The notes below the pieces were generated by a model. It saw only the letters and a program-made list of their open reading frames with translations. It had not been told where the DNA came from and did not search any database. DNA of 64,000 nucleotides, taken from Culicoidibacter larvae. Lineage in GTDB: Bacteria > Bacillota_I > Bacilli_A > Culicoidibacterales > Culicoidibacteraceae. The position numbers and the translations under genes are program-made. Shown one piece after another: positions 27,301 through 35,670 of this stretch (its first letter is position 1; each line of letters opens with the position of its first letter). The stretch lies in assembly GCF_005771635.1 (NCBI RefSeq), contig NZ_VBWP01000001.1, positions 310,001-374,000 on the forward strand, in the 5' to 3' direction.

Positions 27301-28376
27301 TAACAAAAGCAATTGTTGATGGAAAAGCTGAGGCAAAAGCATGGAAGTTATCAGATGGAAGTGAAGTTGCTTTCGATACTAATTTCACAGCGGTTACCGA
27401 AGCAGTTGGCGTGTATCTGATAGTCTTCACTACGACAACCGGAGTGGAGCAGACAGTTTATGTGACGGTAACTGATAATAATACTGTTATTAATGGTGAT
27501 GAAGCATTGTATGCGCGTAACTTCAGCATGGAAGCGAGTGATGTGGCAAGTTTAGATGATACCCAAATCATTTTGCTTGCCGAAGCAAAAGCATGGAATA
27601 TTAATGATGGTAATAGCATTCCATTCACAGTAGATGCCAGCCAATTGCTTGCGGAAGTCGGAACGTATCCGGTCACATTTGCTACAGCGGCAGGAACAGA
27701 GCGAACTATTTATGTTACGGTTGTTGATGATAACACCGTAGTTGTTAATGATGAAGCGTTGTATGCCCATAGTTTTATTATAAATATTGATGAAGTAGCT
27801 GGGTTGGATGAAGCAACGGTTCTTGCGAAATCTGAAGCGAAAGCGTGGAATGTTAATGATCTTTCGCCAGTCAGTGTATCAGCTGATTTCAGCATGATTT
27901 CAGCAAAAGCTGGCGCGTATCCAGTGCAAGTGAAAACGGTGCATGGAACAACAAGAACAGTTTATGCTACAGTAGTTGATGATAAGACGGTAGTAACCGG
28001 TGATGTTGCGGTTCGTGCTGACAACTTTGAACTTTTGGTAAGCCAAGTTGCCGGACTGAGCGATGCGCAAGTACGGGAATTAGCTGGATTCCAGGCGTGG
28101 CTAGTTAACGGCGGACAAGATGTCAGCGATTACTTCAATGTTGATTACTCACAGGTTGTAGGGGCTGTTGGCAGCTATGCAGTTATTTTTGATGGAACTG
28201 CCATACAGCAGTACAGTGGTGATTTGATTAGTAAGACGGTTATTGCTAATGTAGTTGCCGATCCAATCAATCCAGATTTGCCAATTACCGGAGGTAACGA
28301 GTTTGAGTTTGGGCTTATTGGCTTGCTGAGTGTTATAGCTGGTGCAGCTTTGATTATTCGTCGAAAAAACCGATAA
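21387..28376 (+). CDS. Giant LPXTG-anchored repeat adhesin
   Basis: A 2,329-residue surface protein. A long signal peptide (basic start, hydrophobic core, VSAA cleavage region near residue 36) precedes an N-terminal non-repeat domain of about 550 residues and then about 19 tandem Ig-like units of 70-90 residues (about residues 600-2,290). The unit pattern is ALYAxxF, AKAW, DGSxVxF, AGAYPVTFTTxxGT, VxDxDTxVD. Four successive units (nt about 26,460-27,480) are almost identical, evidence of recent duplication. The end carries LPITG (about residue 2,297), a membrane segment and RRKNR, the sortase sorting signal. It probably projects a binding head from the wall. Start chosen at 21387 after GGGGGA. 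Confidence 0.88.
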   Translation: MNNSIAKKFIRIFLATTILSGSSVVFFDILANSMPVSAASEPITIDSGTEHEYTIPVDSSEKIETEIPDGYVQSNTKKPNFNKENLKAYSGPVPSEIKNAFQISDNQFINILAMEGTVSQEPAVGISTMYAVLTDKQGNILSSKSIPKNINESSPPLVDSESIGEYARYSMSTQNGNSVQVFYRGQIPGDNNIDNRIATITVDGSNNISTIYSTISKGTYVPQQPVQMFNFIKGINQNVVTGDLQKSVWNLKHFEVYYINDSGVYSEQKVLTAPDYSQMLPGYDDENKFLFITSDNMVSTADGGFAATVIAYDPTISRYAVVVWNADGSIKYQYNLNAGDRITSQSDLSDSNTYYFLERKSSGGATLLQKMDLVTGDVSTLQEFPSGTNIRIYPDYDSTYGTEYSYYGSIKSATGPFAGIDDSGNGGAVTGTMSQDFSIYNASLISANGTVQQNFSKNIDGALYFTGGRTSATDFAEKPAGGWVSTNNAFFGTMTLIDDYAPALKVGSPVMINKDSVTNWDSELLNGVSVIDVFDLTKDLGNRDQSWLDERINRNPLDVELGYDWAALGLDKTKVGPNTVTYFVTDSSMQITADSKIVNVVANSTKYDSGKIVALDAHSFAISLQEAKDLTDTQAKDATYGNVVSWDMLTGTALDGNVTVDPAELATITNATAAGVYPLTYSIVENGVTVTNTIKVFVTDSSTIVDPANDVVLYANDFSVQLNVVASFDSNAALSESSAKAYSYSTGDQYPITSLSADVSAVRVATTVGPVNMDITFTGSSTTTTSVIASVLNEDTDIASDNSLALFAQNFTINLDDVTTLDAKAAAEVKAWNMNTGNDLTYKVKPDSTELAAITGAQNAGLYNLTFLVQDDQGDPDAQPGPVVSNTITVFVTDDNTKVNGDLILFANDFNLHLDEVADATSDSLKNLSGAKAYKISTAGELPDANITADTTAVKGATAVGPVNVSITYSDGTDTVTTVVASIIDDNTVINDSEAIYATNFKVAVNDVAGLDDDAIITRANAKAWNMKDGTGIDISVNGAIQATAGAYSVTFSTDAGTEKTIIATVFDDDMVIDDAKGKAIYARSFTVDIAQVDTLNSAAIIDLAGARAWSTIDGSDIDVSVASNGIQKLAGVYDVTFTTDAGTTRAVKVTVKDDNTVIDNGEALYATDFRISSDEVDGLDDVTVNAKAGAKAWKLNDGSSVSFTTEFSSIVKTPGTYPVTFTTDAGTSAVIYATVYDEDTVIDDNNDEAIYARDFIVDKSAVATLDKTAVDDLAAAKAWKLEDGSTVTFATDFAAIQDQVGAYPVAFTTTAGTTISVIASVVDADTTFDDVNKEAIYAHNFTVTTDEVATLSKTIVDGKAETKAWNTDTGALLTWVTDFSAVQSAAGAYPVIFTTTAGTTRTIMVSVTDDETIVDPVTNEALRATDFIVNLNNVATLDKTAVDTLAGAKAWKLEDGSPVTFTTAFSIAEQVGVYPVTFTTDAGTSKTVLASVVDGNTNYDVNHTVALYANNFSVALEDAANLNEAMVKDATHAAVKAWNMTSGADVTANITVNSSELQAIQNASNAGPYSLTFEVVEAGATVNKVITVFVTDDNTIVDPDKNVVLYANDFTMQLIDAASATSAQVKTLTDAKAYNYATGAQLSDTNISADVSALNTASVAEPVNVPVIFNDGNIITQVVIGSLIDEDTALDPDKNEALHAANFTLDKSEVSGLTKTIVDGKAGAKAWKLSDGSTVTFDTDFTAIAEAAGAYPVTFTTTTGVTKTVYATVTDSDTIVDPAKDTAVYAANFTLDKSEVSGLTKMIVDGKAGAKAWKLSDGSEVTFDTDFTAIQAQAGVYPVSFTTTTGVSKTVYATVTDADTIVDPDKDTVLYAANFTLNKSEVSGLTKAIVDGKAEAKAWKLSDGSEVAFDTDFTAVAEAAGAYPVTFTTTTGVTKTVYATVSDADTVVDPAKDTALYAHGFMIDKTEVAGLTKAIVDGKAEAKAWKLSDGSEVAFDTNFTAVTEAVGVYLIVFTTTTGVEQTVYVTVTDNNTVINGDEALYARNFSMEASDVASLDDTQIILLAEAKAWNINDGNSIPFTVDASQLLAEVGTYPVTFATAAGTERTIYVTVVDDNTVVVNDEALYAHSFIINIDEVAGLDEATVLAKSEAKAWNVNDLSPVSVSADFSMISAKAGAYPVQVKTVHGTTRTVYATVVDDKTVVTGDVAVRADNFELLVSQVAGLSDAQVRELAGFQAWLVNGGQDVSDYFNVDYSQVVGAVGSYAVIFDGTAIQQYSGDLISKTVIANVVADPINPDLPITGGNEFEFGLIGLLSVIAGAALIIRRKNR

Positions 28377-28381
28377 TGGTC

Positions 28382-28416
28382 AAAACCAGGTCTTCCGCGG
28401 AAGACCTGGTTTTTTA
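28382..28416 (+). terminator. Terminator after the adhesin
   Basis: A perfect inverted repeat (AAAACCAGGTCTTCC and its complement) with a minimal loop and T-run. Confidence 0.92.
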
Positions 28417-28434
28417 TTTTTCTTTAAAAAAGTA

Positions 28435-28465
28435 TTGACCTTCACGTAACGTAAGGGTTTATGAT
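28435..28465 (+). promoter_or_regulatory. MerR-type promoter with 19-nt spacer and dyad operator
   Basis: TTGACC (28435-28440), a 19-nt spacer and TATGAT (28460-28465). The spacer contains the dyad CCTTCACGTAACGTAAGG. An overlong spacer with a central dyad is the hallmark of promoters twisted open by MerR proteins, so the downstream gene is probably autoregulated. Confidence 0.85.
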
Positions 28466-28490
28466 ATGATTATCAGGAGGTGACGAGATT

Positions 28491-29249
28491 ATGGAGTATA
28501 CAGTGCAGAAACTGGCGCAACTGGCAGGAGTGAGCAGCAGGACGCTGCGTTATTATGATGAAGTTGGTATTTTGAAGCCGGCACGAATTAATTCATCCGG
28601 TTATCGGATTTATGGTGCTCTTGAGGTTGAGCGGTTGCAACAAATTTTATTATATCGCGAGCTTGATGTCAGTTTGGAGACGATTAAGTCAATTATGTTG
28701 GATCCACAATTTGATATGCAGTCAGCATTGGCACATCATCTCGCTCAGTTGCTGAAAAAGAAAATGCGGTTAGAGTTACTTATTAATAATGTTGAGAAAA
28801 CGATGGCTGCCAATAAAGGAGATGAAACTATGACTGATAAAGAACGTTTTGAAGGATTGAAGCAGCAACAGTTGGCTGATAATGAGGCTAAGTATGGTGC
28901 TGAGGTTCGTGAAAAATATGGTGAAGCGGCAGTGGCGGCTTCAAATAAGATGTATGCCAATATGTCGTTTGAAGAGCATGCCGAGGTTGAGCGTATTAAT
29001 GATGAAATGTTTGTGGCGCTTAAAGCAGGCTTTGCGACTGGCGATGCCGGGAGCGAAGCGGCGCAACAGGCGGCTGATCTACATCGCCAATGGCTGCAGT
29101 TTTTTTGGCCGGAATATAGTGCAGAGGCACATCGAGGGATTACCCAGATGTATGTTGATGATGAGCGGTTTGCGACTTTCTATGATAAGGAGCAGCCGGG
29201 CTTAGCTGAGTTTTTGCGTGATGCAGTTTTGATTTATACGAGTAAATAG
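28491..29249 (+). CDS. MerR-family regulator with TipAS ligand domain
   Basis: A 252-residue regulator with an N-terminal MerR winged helix (MEYTVQKLAQLAGVSSRTLRYYDEVGILKPARINSSGYRIYG), a dimerising coiled coil (about 75-105) and a C-terminal TipAS domain (about 115-250; GITQMYVDDERFATFYDK is typical). TipAS domains bind drugs such as thiopeptides. In the Mta/TipAL group, binding activates the gene itself and sometimes efflux pumps. No pump gene is adjacent. The MerR-type promoter just upstream supports autoregulation. AGGAGG precedes the start. Confidence 0.88.
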   Translation: MEYTVQKLAQLAGVSSRTLRYYDEVGILKPARINSSGYRIYGALEVERLQQILLYRELDVSLETIKSIMLDPQFDMQSALAHHLAQLLKKKMRLELLINNVEKTMAANKGDETMTDKERFEGLKQQQLADNEAKYGAEVREKYGEAAVAASNKMYANMSFEEHAEVERINDEMFVALKAGFATGDAGSEAAQQAADLHRQWLQFFWPEYSAEAHRGITQMYVDDERFATFYDKEQPGLAEFLRDAVLIYTSK

Positions 29250-29260
29250 GTTGTTTGAAA

Positions 29261-29295
29261 AGCGCTGCCGCCGGTTGAACGGCGGTGCTTTTTTT
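29261..29295 (+). terminator. Terminator after the TipAS regulator
   Basis: A GC-rich stem of GCCGCCG with CGGCGG plus a T-run. Confidence 0.8.
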
Positions 29296-29391
29296 GTTTC
29301 TTTAAATAAAAAAGCTATTATAGTTGACATTGTGTAAGAAATATTATACATTATGTATGTAATAAATTACTTTTGAAAGGGGTTATTGATT

Positions 29392-29880
29392 ATGACTTAT
29401 AGTAGTAAGAAGACTATTGCTAGTGTATTTGGTGGTATTTTGTTAGTTATTGCATATATTATTTATGGATTTAGCGCTTGGGCGCCAGCCGGTGATGATT
29501 TGCAGGGGTGGGCGATTGCGTTGCTGATTTTTATTAGTGCCGGGATTGTTGTTAGTATTGTGATTCAGATTTTATTTAATATCGGAGCTTCAATTGGCAT
29601 TGCGATTCAACAGCGTGATCGTGATGACAAGGAAGTTGAAAGGGATATTGAGCGGGTTATTAAGTCGAGCGATCTGGAAGATGAAATGTATAAGTTGATT
29701 AGTATGAAGGCTTTGCGGGTAAGTTTTGTTATTGTTAGTGCTGGGTTTATGGTTACGCTTGGTTTATTTGCTTTAGGATTTTCACCGGTGTTTGGTTTAA
29801 ATGTTTTGGCGGCAGCATTCTTTGTTGGTTCAATTGCTGAGGGGATAATGAAAGTGTATTTGAACGAGAGAGGTGTGTAA
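29392..29880 (+). CDS. Four-TM membrane protein of a regulator-linked operon
   Basis: A 162-residue integral membrane protein with two pairs of membrane segments (about 11-29, 38-60, 104-124 and 128-148) separated by a charged cytoplasmic loop ([18 protein letters not shown]). No enzyme motif. It is directly followed by a short XRE regulator, an arrangement common in Bacillota in which the regulator controls the membrane protein in front of it. GAAAGGGG precedes the ATG at 29392. Function unknown. Confidence 0.65.
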   Translation: MTYSSKKTIASVFGGILLVIAYIIYGFSAWAPAGDDLQGWAIALLIFISAGIVVSIVIQILFNIGASIGIAIQQRDRDDKEVERDIERVIKSSDLEDEMYKLISMKALRVSFVIVSAGFMVTLGLFALGFSPVFGLNVLAAAFFVGSIAEGIMKVYLNERGV

Positions 29881-29881
29881 C

Positions 29882-30118
29882 ATGGCAGAAAAGTTGCATA
29901 TAATTAATCATATTCGCAAGCTACGCTTTTTCGCTGATGAAATGACGCAACTGGAATTGGCGGAAAAGGCTGGTGTTTCGCGGCAAACAATTGTTGCACT
30001 TGAAGCCGGTAAATACTCGCCATCACTTGAACTTGCTTTTAAGATTGCTAATGTATTTGCGGTGCCGATTGGTGAGGTTTTTGAATGTCAGCCGAAAAAT
30101 AGTGAGGTGATAAAATGA
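29882..30118 (+). CDS. Small XRE-family transcriptional regulator
   Basis: A 78-residue single-domain helix-turn-helix protein: [57 protein letters not shown] spans the five helices of the XRE/Cro fold. It belongs to the short YozG/YgzD-like group usually encoded beside a small membrane protein. The start at 29882 lies 2 nt after the membrane-protein stop, and its own stop overlaps the flavodoxin start, so all three are coupled. Confidence 0.82.
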   Translation: MAEKLHIINHIRKLRFFADEMTQLELAEKAGVSRQTIVALEAGKYSPSLELAFKIANVFAVPIGEVFECQPKNSEVIK

Positions 30119-30579
30119 GTGGTAAAGCGTTAATAGTTGTTTATTCATATCATCATGGCAATACTGCTAAAGTTGCACAAGCAATGGCGAAGACAGCTCA
30201 TGCAGAAGTGAAGCAAATTGATGAAGTCACTGAAGATGACATCTTGAATTGCACTTTGCTTGGGCTAGGTGCCGGCATTGATAGTGCCAAACATTATCAG
30301 CCGATGCTGGATTTTGCTGAAACGCTCCCGGCAGCTGGTGGACAAAAAGTATTCTTGTTTTCTACTGCGGCTTTAGCGAGTGAGAAGAAGATGGTTAGTG
30401 ACCATAACACCCTTCGTGATATTGTAACTAAAAAGGGTTATAAGGTTGCTGGCGAGTTCAGTTGCAAAGGATATAATACTAATAGTTTTTTGAAGTTTAT
30501 CGGTGGAATGAATAAGCGTCATCCTGATGCTGAGGATTTGCGCGCTGCCGAAAATTTTATTGATACTCTGATTGACTGA
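30115..30579 (+). CDS. Flavodoxin-family protein
   Basis: A 154-residue flavodoxin-fold protein. [22 protein letters not shown] at residues 5-26 is the FMN phosphate loop (usual form S-x-x-x-GNTxKxA). The middle [18 protein letters not shown] and VFLFSTAAL contribute the flavin-flanking loops, and the C-terminus has [26 protein letters not shown], as in the short flavodoxins of Bacillota. It probably carries electrons or reduces quinones. It is the last gene of the operon and overlaps the regulator by 4 nt. Confidence 0.82.
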   Translation: MSGKALIVVYSYHHGNTAKVAQAMAKTAHAEVKQIDEVTEDDILNCTLLGLGAGIDSAKHYQPMLDFAETLPAAGGQKVFLFSTAALASEKKMVSDHNTLRDIVTKKGYKVAGEFSCKGYNTNSFLKFIGGMNKRHPDAEDLRAAENFIDTLID

Positions 30580-30594
30580 TTGGAGTGAAGGTTG

Positions 30595-30635
30595 ATCCCG
30601 GTCAAGAGCCACCCTCTTGACCGGGATTTCTTTTA
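30595..30635 (+). terminator. Terminator after the flavodoxin operon
   Basis: A 14-bp stem (ATCCCGGTCAAGAG and its complement) with a 4-nt loop and a T-rich tail. Confidence 0.9.
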
Positions 30636-30643
30636 AAAAAATA

Positions 30644-30672
30644 TTGACGTAAGACGCTGGCTATACTATAAT
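30644..30672 (+). promoter_or_regulatory. str operon promoter
   Basis: TTGACG (30644-30649), a 17-nt spacer, TATAAT (30667-30672). A leader of about 115 nt follows, with a CACCC/GTGGGT-type hairpin, before rpsL. Confidence 0.82.
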
Positions 30673-30792
30673 ATATAAGTCTGGGTTGCTATATGCCCCT
30701 GATTATTTTTAAACCTTATTGATACACCCGGAAGTGTGGGTCAAGAGGATATAATTAACGTCAAGGAATGACGAAAGAGAGGAGGACCTTAA

Positions 30793-31203
30793 ATGCCTAC
30801 AATCAATCAACTTGTTCGCAAAGGCCGTGAATCAAAAGTAAGAAAAACAAAAGCTCCAGCGTTAGGTGTTGGAATTAACAGCTTGAAAAAGAAACAAACT
30901 GAAGTAAATTCACCGCAAAAACGTGGCGTATGTACTCGTGTTGGTACAATGACACCGAAGAAACCAAACTCGGCGCTTCGTAAATATGCCCGTGTGCGTT
31001 TATCAAATAGTATTGAAGTTACAGCGTATATTCCTGGTGAAGGACACAACCTTCAAGAACATAGTGTTGTGTTAATCCGTGGAGGACGTATCAAAGACTT
31101 ACCTGGGGTACGTTACCGTATTATCCGTGGTGCACTTGATACTGCTGGGGTTAATAACCGTAAGCAATCACGTTCACGTTATGGTACTAAACGTCCTAAG
31201 TAA
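30793..31203 (+). CDS. rpsL: 30S ribosomal protein S12
   Basis: A 136-residue S12 of the ribosomal decoding centre. Conserved segments: [45 protein letters not shown] (with the streptomycin-region Lys in PKKPNS), [35 protein letters not shown], ending [11 protein letters not shown]. The common K42 and K87 resistance sites appear wild type (Lys). GAGAGGAGG precedes the ATG. First gene of the str block, driven by the promoter at 30644-30672. Confidence 0.98.
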   Translation: MPTINQLVRKGRESKVRKTKAPALGVGINSLKKKQTEVNSPQKRGVCTRVGTMTPKKPNSALRKYARVRLSNSIEVTAYIPGEGHNLQEHSVVLIRGGRIKDLPGVRYRIIRGALDTAGVNNRKQSRSRYGTKRPK

Positions 31204-31513
31204 TTTTTGAAGCATTGAGAAGCGCTCGCAATCTTTGAAAATTGCATAAAATTATTCGGTTACGTATATTTAGATACGCGCCCTCATAATTTTATACAAT
31301 TTCCTTTGATTTCAATCGCTTTCAAATACTTCAAAATAATAACAATAAACGTAACAAAAATATGAATAAAATTAAAATGGATTAGACTGTGGCGTATTTG
31401 AGGAAAAGCCGTGAGATGAAGGAGGAGCGTATCTAAATATACGTGACGACTGAGGCGAGGGGCTTTGACGATGAAGACGACCAGTATCATTCATTTTGAA
31501 GGGAGGAAATGAC
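31204..31513 (+). repeat. rpsL-rpsG intergenic region with two long hairpin elements
   Basis: A 310-nt gap, long for a str operon and without a gene. Element R1 (31215-31325) folds as a three-tier hairpin: TTGAGAAGCG/CGCTTTCAA, a 19-nt stem (31237-31255 with 31286-31304, 17 pairs), and an apical CGTAT/ATACG stem. Element R2 (31405-31466) has an AAAGCC/GGCTTT base and an apical segment (31427-31444) that is the exact reverse complement of the R1 apex (31262-31279). R1 aligns without gaps to an element after nadV at 62409-62601. Confidence 0.75.
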
Positions 31514-31984
31514 ATGCCACGTAAAGGAGCAGTCGCAAAACGCGATGTATTGCCAGATCCGATTTATAACTCGAAAATGGTGACACGCCTTATTAATAAA
31601 ATTATGATCGACGGTAAACGTGGAACTGCACAAAACATTTTATATGGTGCGTTCAACATTATCGCTGAAAAAACTGAGCAAGAGCCAATGGCAGTTTTCG
31701 AACAAGCGTTAGAAAACATTATGCCGATTCTTGAAGTAAAAGCTCGCCGTGTTGGTGGTGCAAACTACCAAGTACCGATCGAGGTAACACCTGAGCGTAA
31801 AGTTACATTAGGACTTCGTTGGTTAGTTAATTATTCACGTCTTCGTGGAGAGAAAACTATGGAAATCCGTCTTGCTAACGAAATCATGGATGCTGCTAAT
31901 GGAAATGGAGCATCAGTGAAAAAACGTGAAGATACACATAAGATGGCAGAAGCAAACCGTGCGTTTGCACACTACCGTTGGTAA
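31514..31984 (+). CDS. rpsG: 30S ribosomal protein S7
   Basis: A 156-residue S7, which nucleates assembly of the 30S head. Conserved segments: [93 protein letters not shown], and a C-terminal [20 protein letters not shown]. Start at 31514 after AGGGAGG. It is preceded by an unusually long structured gap and followed by fusA after 118 nt. Confidence 0.98.
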   Translation: MPRKGAVAKRDVLPDPIYNSKMVTRLINKIMIDGKRGTAQNILYGAFNIIAEKTEQEPMAVFEQALENIMPILEVKARRVGGANYQVPIEVTPERKVTLGLRWLVNYSRLRGEKTMEIRLANEIMDAANGNGASVKKREDTHKMAEANRAFAHYRW

Positions 31985-32102
31985 TAAACTTTGCTTTGCA
32001 AGGAGTTTATTAATGGAAAGATTGCAAAATTCTTTATTTGATTGGGCTTTATGTATTTAGAGCACATCAAAGAAATAATTTTGAAAGGAGAGAAAAAATT
32101 CT

Positions 32103-34175
32103 ATGGGACGTAAGTTTTCACTAGAAAAAACACGTAATATCGGGATTATGGCCCACATCGATGCTGGGAAAACGACAACAACAGAACGTATTTTGTTCTA
32201 TACTGGTCGTATTCACAAAATTGGTGAGACTCATGAAGGTGCATCTCAGATGGACTGGATGGAGCAAGAACAAGAACGCGGGATTACAATTACTTCGGCA
32301 GCTACAACTGCTGAGTGGAAAGACCACCGTGTAAATATTATCGATACCCCAGGTCACGTTGACTTCACTATTGAAGTTGAACGTTCATTACGTGTACTTG
32401 ATGGCGCAGTTGCCGTTTTGGATGCTCAATCTGGTGTTGAGCCGCAAACAGAAACTGTTTGGCGTCAAGCAACAACTTATGAAGTACCACGTATCGTATT
32501 TATTAATAAGATGGATAAAATCGGTGCTGATTTCAACTACTCTGTTGGAACATTACATGACCGTCTTGCAGCGAATGCACACCCTATCCAATTACCGATT
32601 GGTGCGGAAAATACATTCACTGGTATGATCGATTTAGTTGAAATGCATGCTTTATTTTATGAAGATGAATTAGGAAATGATCCTCATATTAAAGAAATTC
32701 CTGCTGATATGTTAGCAGAAGCTGAAGAGGCTCGCGCGAACTTAGTTGAAGCAGTTGCAGAATTAAACGAAGATTTAATGGAAAAATACCTTGAAGGTGA
32801 AGAAATCACTAAGGAAGAACTGAAAGCAGGTATCCGTAAGGCTACACTTGCAGTTCAATTCTACCCAGTAGTTTGTGGTACAGCCTTCAAAAATAAAGGT
32901 GTTCAGCCAATGCTTGATGCAGTAATTGATTACTTGCCGGCACCAACTGATATTCCTGCGATTAAAGGTACTTTACCAAATGGTGAAGAAGCTGAGCGTC
33001 ACGCTTCAGACTCTGAACCATTCTCAGCATTAGCATTTAAGATTATGACTGACCCGTATGTAGGGAAATTAACATTCTTCCGTGTATACTCAGGTGTCTT
33101 AAAATCAGGATCTTATGTACTGAATGCAACTAAAGGTAAAAAAGAACGTATCGGACGTATCTTACAGATGCATGCGAACAGTCGTGAAGAAATCAGCGAA
33201 GTATACGCTGGGGATATCGCTTCTGCTGTAGGTTTGAAAGATACTACGACTGGTGACTCATTAACTGATGAGAAACATGAAATCATTCTTGAGACTATCC
33301 ATATTCCGGAACCGGTTATCCAGGTAGCTATTGAACCAAAATCAAAAGCTGACCAAGATAAAATGGGTATTGCTTTATCTAAATTAACTGAAGAGGATCC
33401 AACTTTCCGTGCGGAAACAAACTCTGAAACCGGACAAACAATTATTGCTGGTATGGGTGAGTTACACTTGGATGTTCTTGTAGACCGTATGCGTCGTGAA
33501 TTCAACGTTGAGGCTACTGTTGGTGCTCCTCAGGTTGCTTATCGTGAAACATTCCGTCAAGCAGCTGAAGTTGAAGGTAAGTTCGTTCGCCAATCTGGTG
33601 GACGTGGACAATATGGACACGTTTGGGTTAAATTTGAACCACAAGAAGAAGGTGCTGGATACGAATTCGTTGATGCTGTAGTTGGTGGGGTTGTTCCTCG
33701 TGAATACATTAACTCAGTTGATGCTGGTATCCGTAATGCTATGGAAGGCGGCGTTCTTGCCGGATTCCCATTAGTAGATATTAAAGCAACTTTATTCGAT
33801 GGTTCTTACCATGATGTCGATTCATCGCAAATGGCGTTCGAAATCGCTGCAAGTATGGCTTTGAAAGCTGCTGCTACAAAATGTAAGGCAGTATTGTTAG
33901 AGCCAATTATGAAAGTTGAAGTTATTATTCCGGAAGAGTACATGGGAGATATTATGGGTGACATTACATCTCGTCGTGGACGCGTTGACGGAATGGAAGC
34001 TCGCGGAAACGCTCAAGTTGTTCGTGCTTTCGTACCACTTGCAGAAATGTTTGGTTATGCAACTACACTTCGTTCATTGACTCAAGGTCGTGGCGTTTAT
34101 GTAATGCAATTTGACCATTACGAAGACCTGCCAAAATCATTGGCAGAAGAAGCAATTAAAAAAGTGAAAGGATAG
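32103..34175 (+). CDS. fusA: Translation elongation factor G
   Basis: A 690-residue EF-G, the GTPase that translocates the ribosome. G motifs: [12 protein letters not shown] (G1, about 17-28), [10 protein letters not shown] (G2), DTPGHVDF (G3), NKMDK (G4). Domain II ([15 protein letters not shown]), domain IV ([14 protein letters not shown]) and the C-terminal domain V ([27 protein letters not shown]) are complete. GAAAGGAG precedes the ATG. The preceding gap holds a partial hairpin around TTTGCTTTGCAA. Nothing unusual in the coding sequence. Confidence 0.98.
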   Translation: MGRKFSLEKTRNIGIMAHIDAGKTTTTERILFYTGRIHKIGETHEGASQMDWMEQEQERGITITSAATTAEWKDHRVNIIDTPGHVDFTIEVERSLRVLDGAVAVLDAQSGVEPQTETVWRQATTYEVPRIVFINKMDKIGADFNYSVGTLHDRLAANAHPIQLPIGAENTFTGMIDLVEMHALFYEDELGNDPHIKEIPADMLAEAEEARANLVEAVAELNEDLMEKYLEGEEITKEELKAGIRKATLAVQFYPVVCGTAFKNKGVQPMLDAVIDYLPAPTDIPAIKGTLPNGEEAERHASDSEPFSALAFKIMTDPYVGKLTFFRVYSGVLKSGSYVLNATKGKKERIGRILQMHANSREEISEVYAGDIASAVGLKDTTTGDSLTDEKHEIILETIHIPEPVIQVAIEPKSKADQDKMGIALSKLTEEDPTFRAETNSETGQTIIAGMGELHLDVLVDRMRREFNVEATVGAPQVAYRETFRQAAEVEGKFVRQSGGRGQYGHVWVKFEPQEEGAGYEFVDAVVGGVVPREYINSVDAGIRNAMEGGVLAGFPLVDIKATLFDGSYHDVDSSQMAFEIAASMALKAAATKCKAVLLEPIMKVEVIIPEEYMGDIMGDITSRRGRVDGMEARGNAQVVRAFVPLAEMFGYATTLRSLTQGRGVYVMQFDHYEDLPKSLAEEAIKKVKG

Positions 34176-34390
34176 TCAAAAATTTTGGCTTCCGGCAATG
34201 AATTTTATTGCTATACAGACTTTAAAATAACTTGTCGTGTCGGTAAATTTGCCGATTTGCCGACATGCTCAGCTAAAAATATCGTTTTTGGCTAAAAATT
34301 ATTGATTTTAGAAGAAATGTTGTTGTATTTTGTAATCAATTTGGTTACAATGATAGCGACAATGTTTAATAAATTTAGGAGGAATTAATA
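34176..34390 (+). promoter_or_regulatory. fusA-tuf intergenic region with hairpins and tuf promoter
   Basis: Two hairpin-prone segments (GTCGG...CCGAC, and AGCTAAAAA-TATCG-TTTTTGGCT) precede a promoter TTGTAT (34323-34328), N17, TACAAT (34346-34351). This gives tuf its own promoter besides readthrough from fusA. Confidence 0.6.
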
Positions 34391-35575
34391 ATGGCAAAAG
34401 AAAAATTTGACCGTTCAAAACCCCATGTTAATATCGGAACTATCGGACACGTTGACCATGGGAAAACAACTTTAACAGCAGCTATTACTACTGTATTAGC
34501 TAAAAATGGTGGAGGACAAGCAATGGGTTACGACCAAATTGATGGTGCTCCTGAAGAACGTGAACGTGGTATTACAATCAATACTTCACACGTTGAATAT
34601 GAAACAGCAAATCGTCACTATGCACACGTTGACTGCCCAGGCCATGCTGACTACGTTAAAAACATGATCACTGGTGCTGCTCAAATGGACGGAGCTATCT
34701 TAGTAGTTTCTGCATCTGACGGACCTATGCCACAAACTCGTGAGCATATCTTACTTTCTAACCAAGTTGGTGTTGGATATATCGTTGTATTCATGAACAA
34801 ATGTGACATGGTTGATGACGAAGAATTACTTGAATTAGTAGAAATGGATATTCGTGACTTATTAAGCGAATATAACTTCCCTGGAGATGATACTCCAGTA
34901 ATCCAAGGTTCAGCTTTAAAAGCTCTTGAAGGAGATGCTGGTTATGAAGCGAAAATTCTTGAATTGATGGAAGCTGTTGATACTTATATCCCAACTCCAG
35001 AACGCGATACTGACAAACCATTCTTAATGCCAGTTGAAGATGTATTAACAATCACTGGACGTGGAACAGTTGCTACAGGACGTGTTGAGCGTGGACAAAT
35101 CAACTTGAACGACAACGTTGAAATCGTAGGTTTCGGTGAAACTCGTACAGTTGTAGTTACAGGAATCGAAATGTTCCGTAAATTATTAGACTTCGCTGAA
35201 GCAGGAGACAATATCGGAGCATTGCTTCGTGGGGTTGACCGTAACGAAATCGAACGTGGACAAGTATTATCTAAACCAGGTTCAGTTACACCACACAAAA
35301 AATTCAAAGCACAAGTTTATGTTTTGAGTAAAGAAGAAGGTGGACGTCATACTCCATTCTTCAATAACTATCGTCCTCAATTTTATTTCCGTACAACTGA
35401 CGTAACAGGTGTTGTTACATTACCAGAAGGTACAGAAATGGTTATGCCAGGCGACAACGTTGAAATGATCGTTGAATTGATCACTACAATCGCGGTAGAA
35501 AACGGAACTAAGTTCTCAATCCGTGAAGGTGGACGTACTGTAGGTGCGGGTTCAGTTGTTGAAATCATGGAATAA
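34391..35575 (+). CDS. tuf: Translation elongation factor Tu
   Basis: A 394-residue EF-Tu, which delivers aminoacyl-tRNA to the ribosome. G1 is [10 protein letters not shown]2 is [15 protein letters not shown]3 is DCPGHADY, G4 is NKCDM and G5 is SALK. Domain II ([21 protein letters not shown]) and domain III ([34 protein letters not shown]) are complete. AGGAGG precedes the ATG. The long AT-rich leader contains a separate promoter. Codon use (frequent GGA, CGT, GAA) fits a highly expressed gene. Confidence 0.98.
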   Translation: MAKEKFDRSKPHVNIGTIGHVDHGKTTLTAAITTVLAKNGGGQAMGYDQIDGAPEERERGITINTSHVEYETANRHYAHVDCPGHADYVKNMITGAAQMDGAILVVSASDGPMPQTREHILLSNQVGVGYIVVFMNKCDMVDDEELLELVEMDIRDLLSEYNFPGDDTPVIQGSALKALEGDAGYEAKILELMEAVDTYIPTPERDTDKPFLMPVEDVLTITGRGTVATGRVERGQINLNDNVEIVGFGETRTVVVTGIEMFRKLLDFAEAGDNIGALLRGVDRNEIERGQVLSKPGSVTPHKKFKAQVYVLSKEEGGRHTPFFNNYRPQFYFRTTDVTGVVTLPEGTEMVMPGDNVEMIVELITTIAVENGTKFSIREGGRTVGAGSVVEIME

Positions 35576-35596
35576 TCCTGATTTGGATAAATAATA

Positions 35597-35627
35597 AAAA
35601 GACCTCTTGTTACAAGAGGTCTTTTTT
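35597..35627 (+). terminator. Terminator after tuf
   Basis: Stem AAGACCTCTTG/CAAGAGGTCTT with a 3-4-nt loop and a T-run. Confidence 0.92.
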
Positions 35628-35670
35628 GTGTTATACTGAGTGCAGAAAAACATTCAAGGTGGTATCAAGC

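Noticed and set aside
31204-31513. tRNA or known riboswitch in the rpsL-rpsG gap
   Set aside because: No T-loop sequence or acceptor stem, and no riboswitch consensus recognised; the structure is better described as paired hairpin elements.
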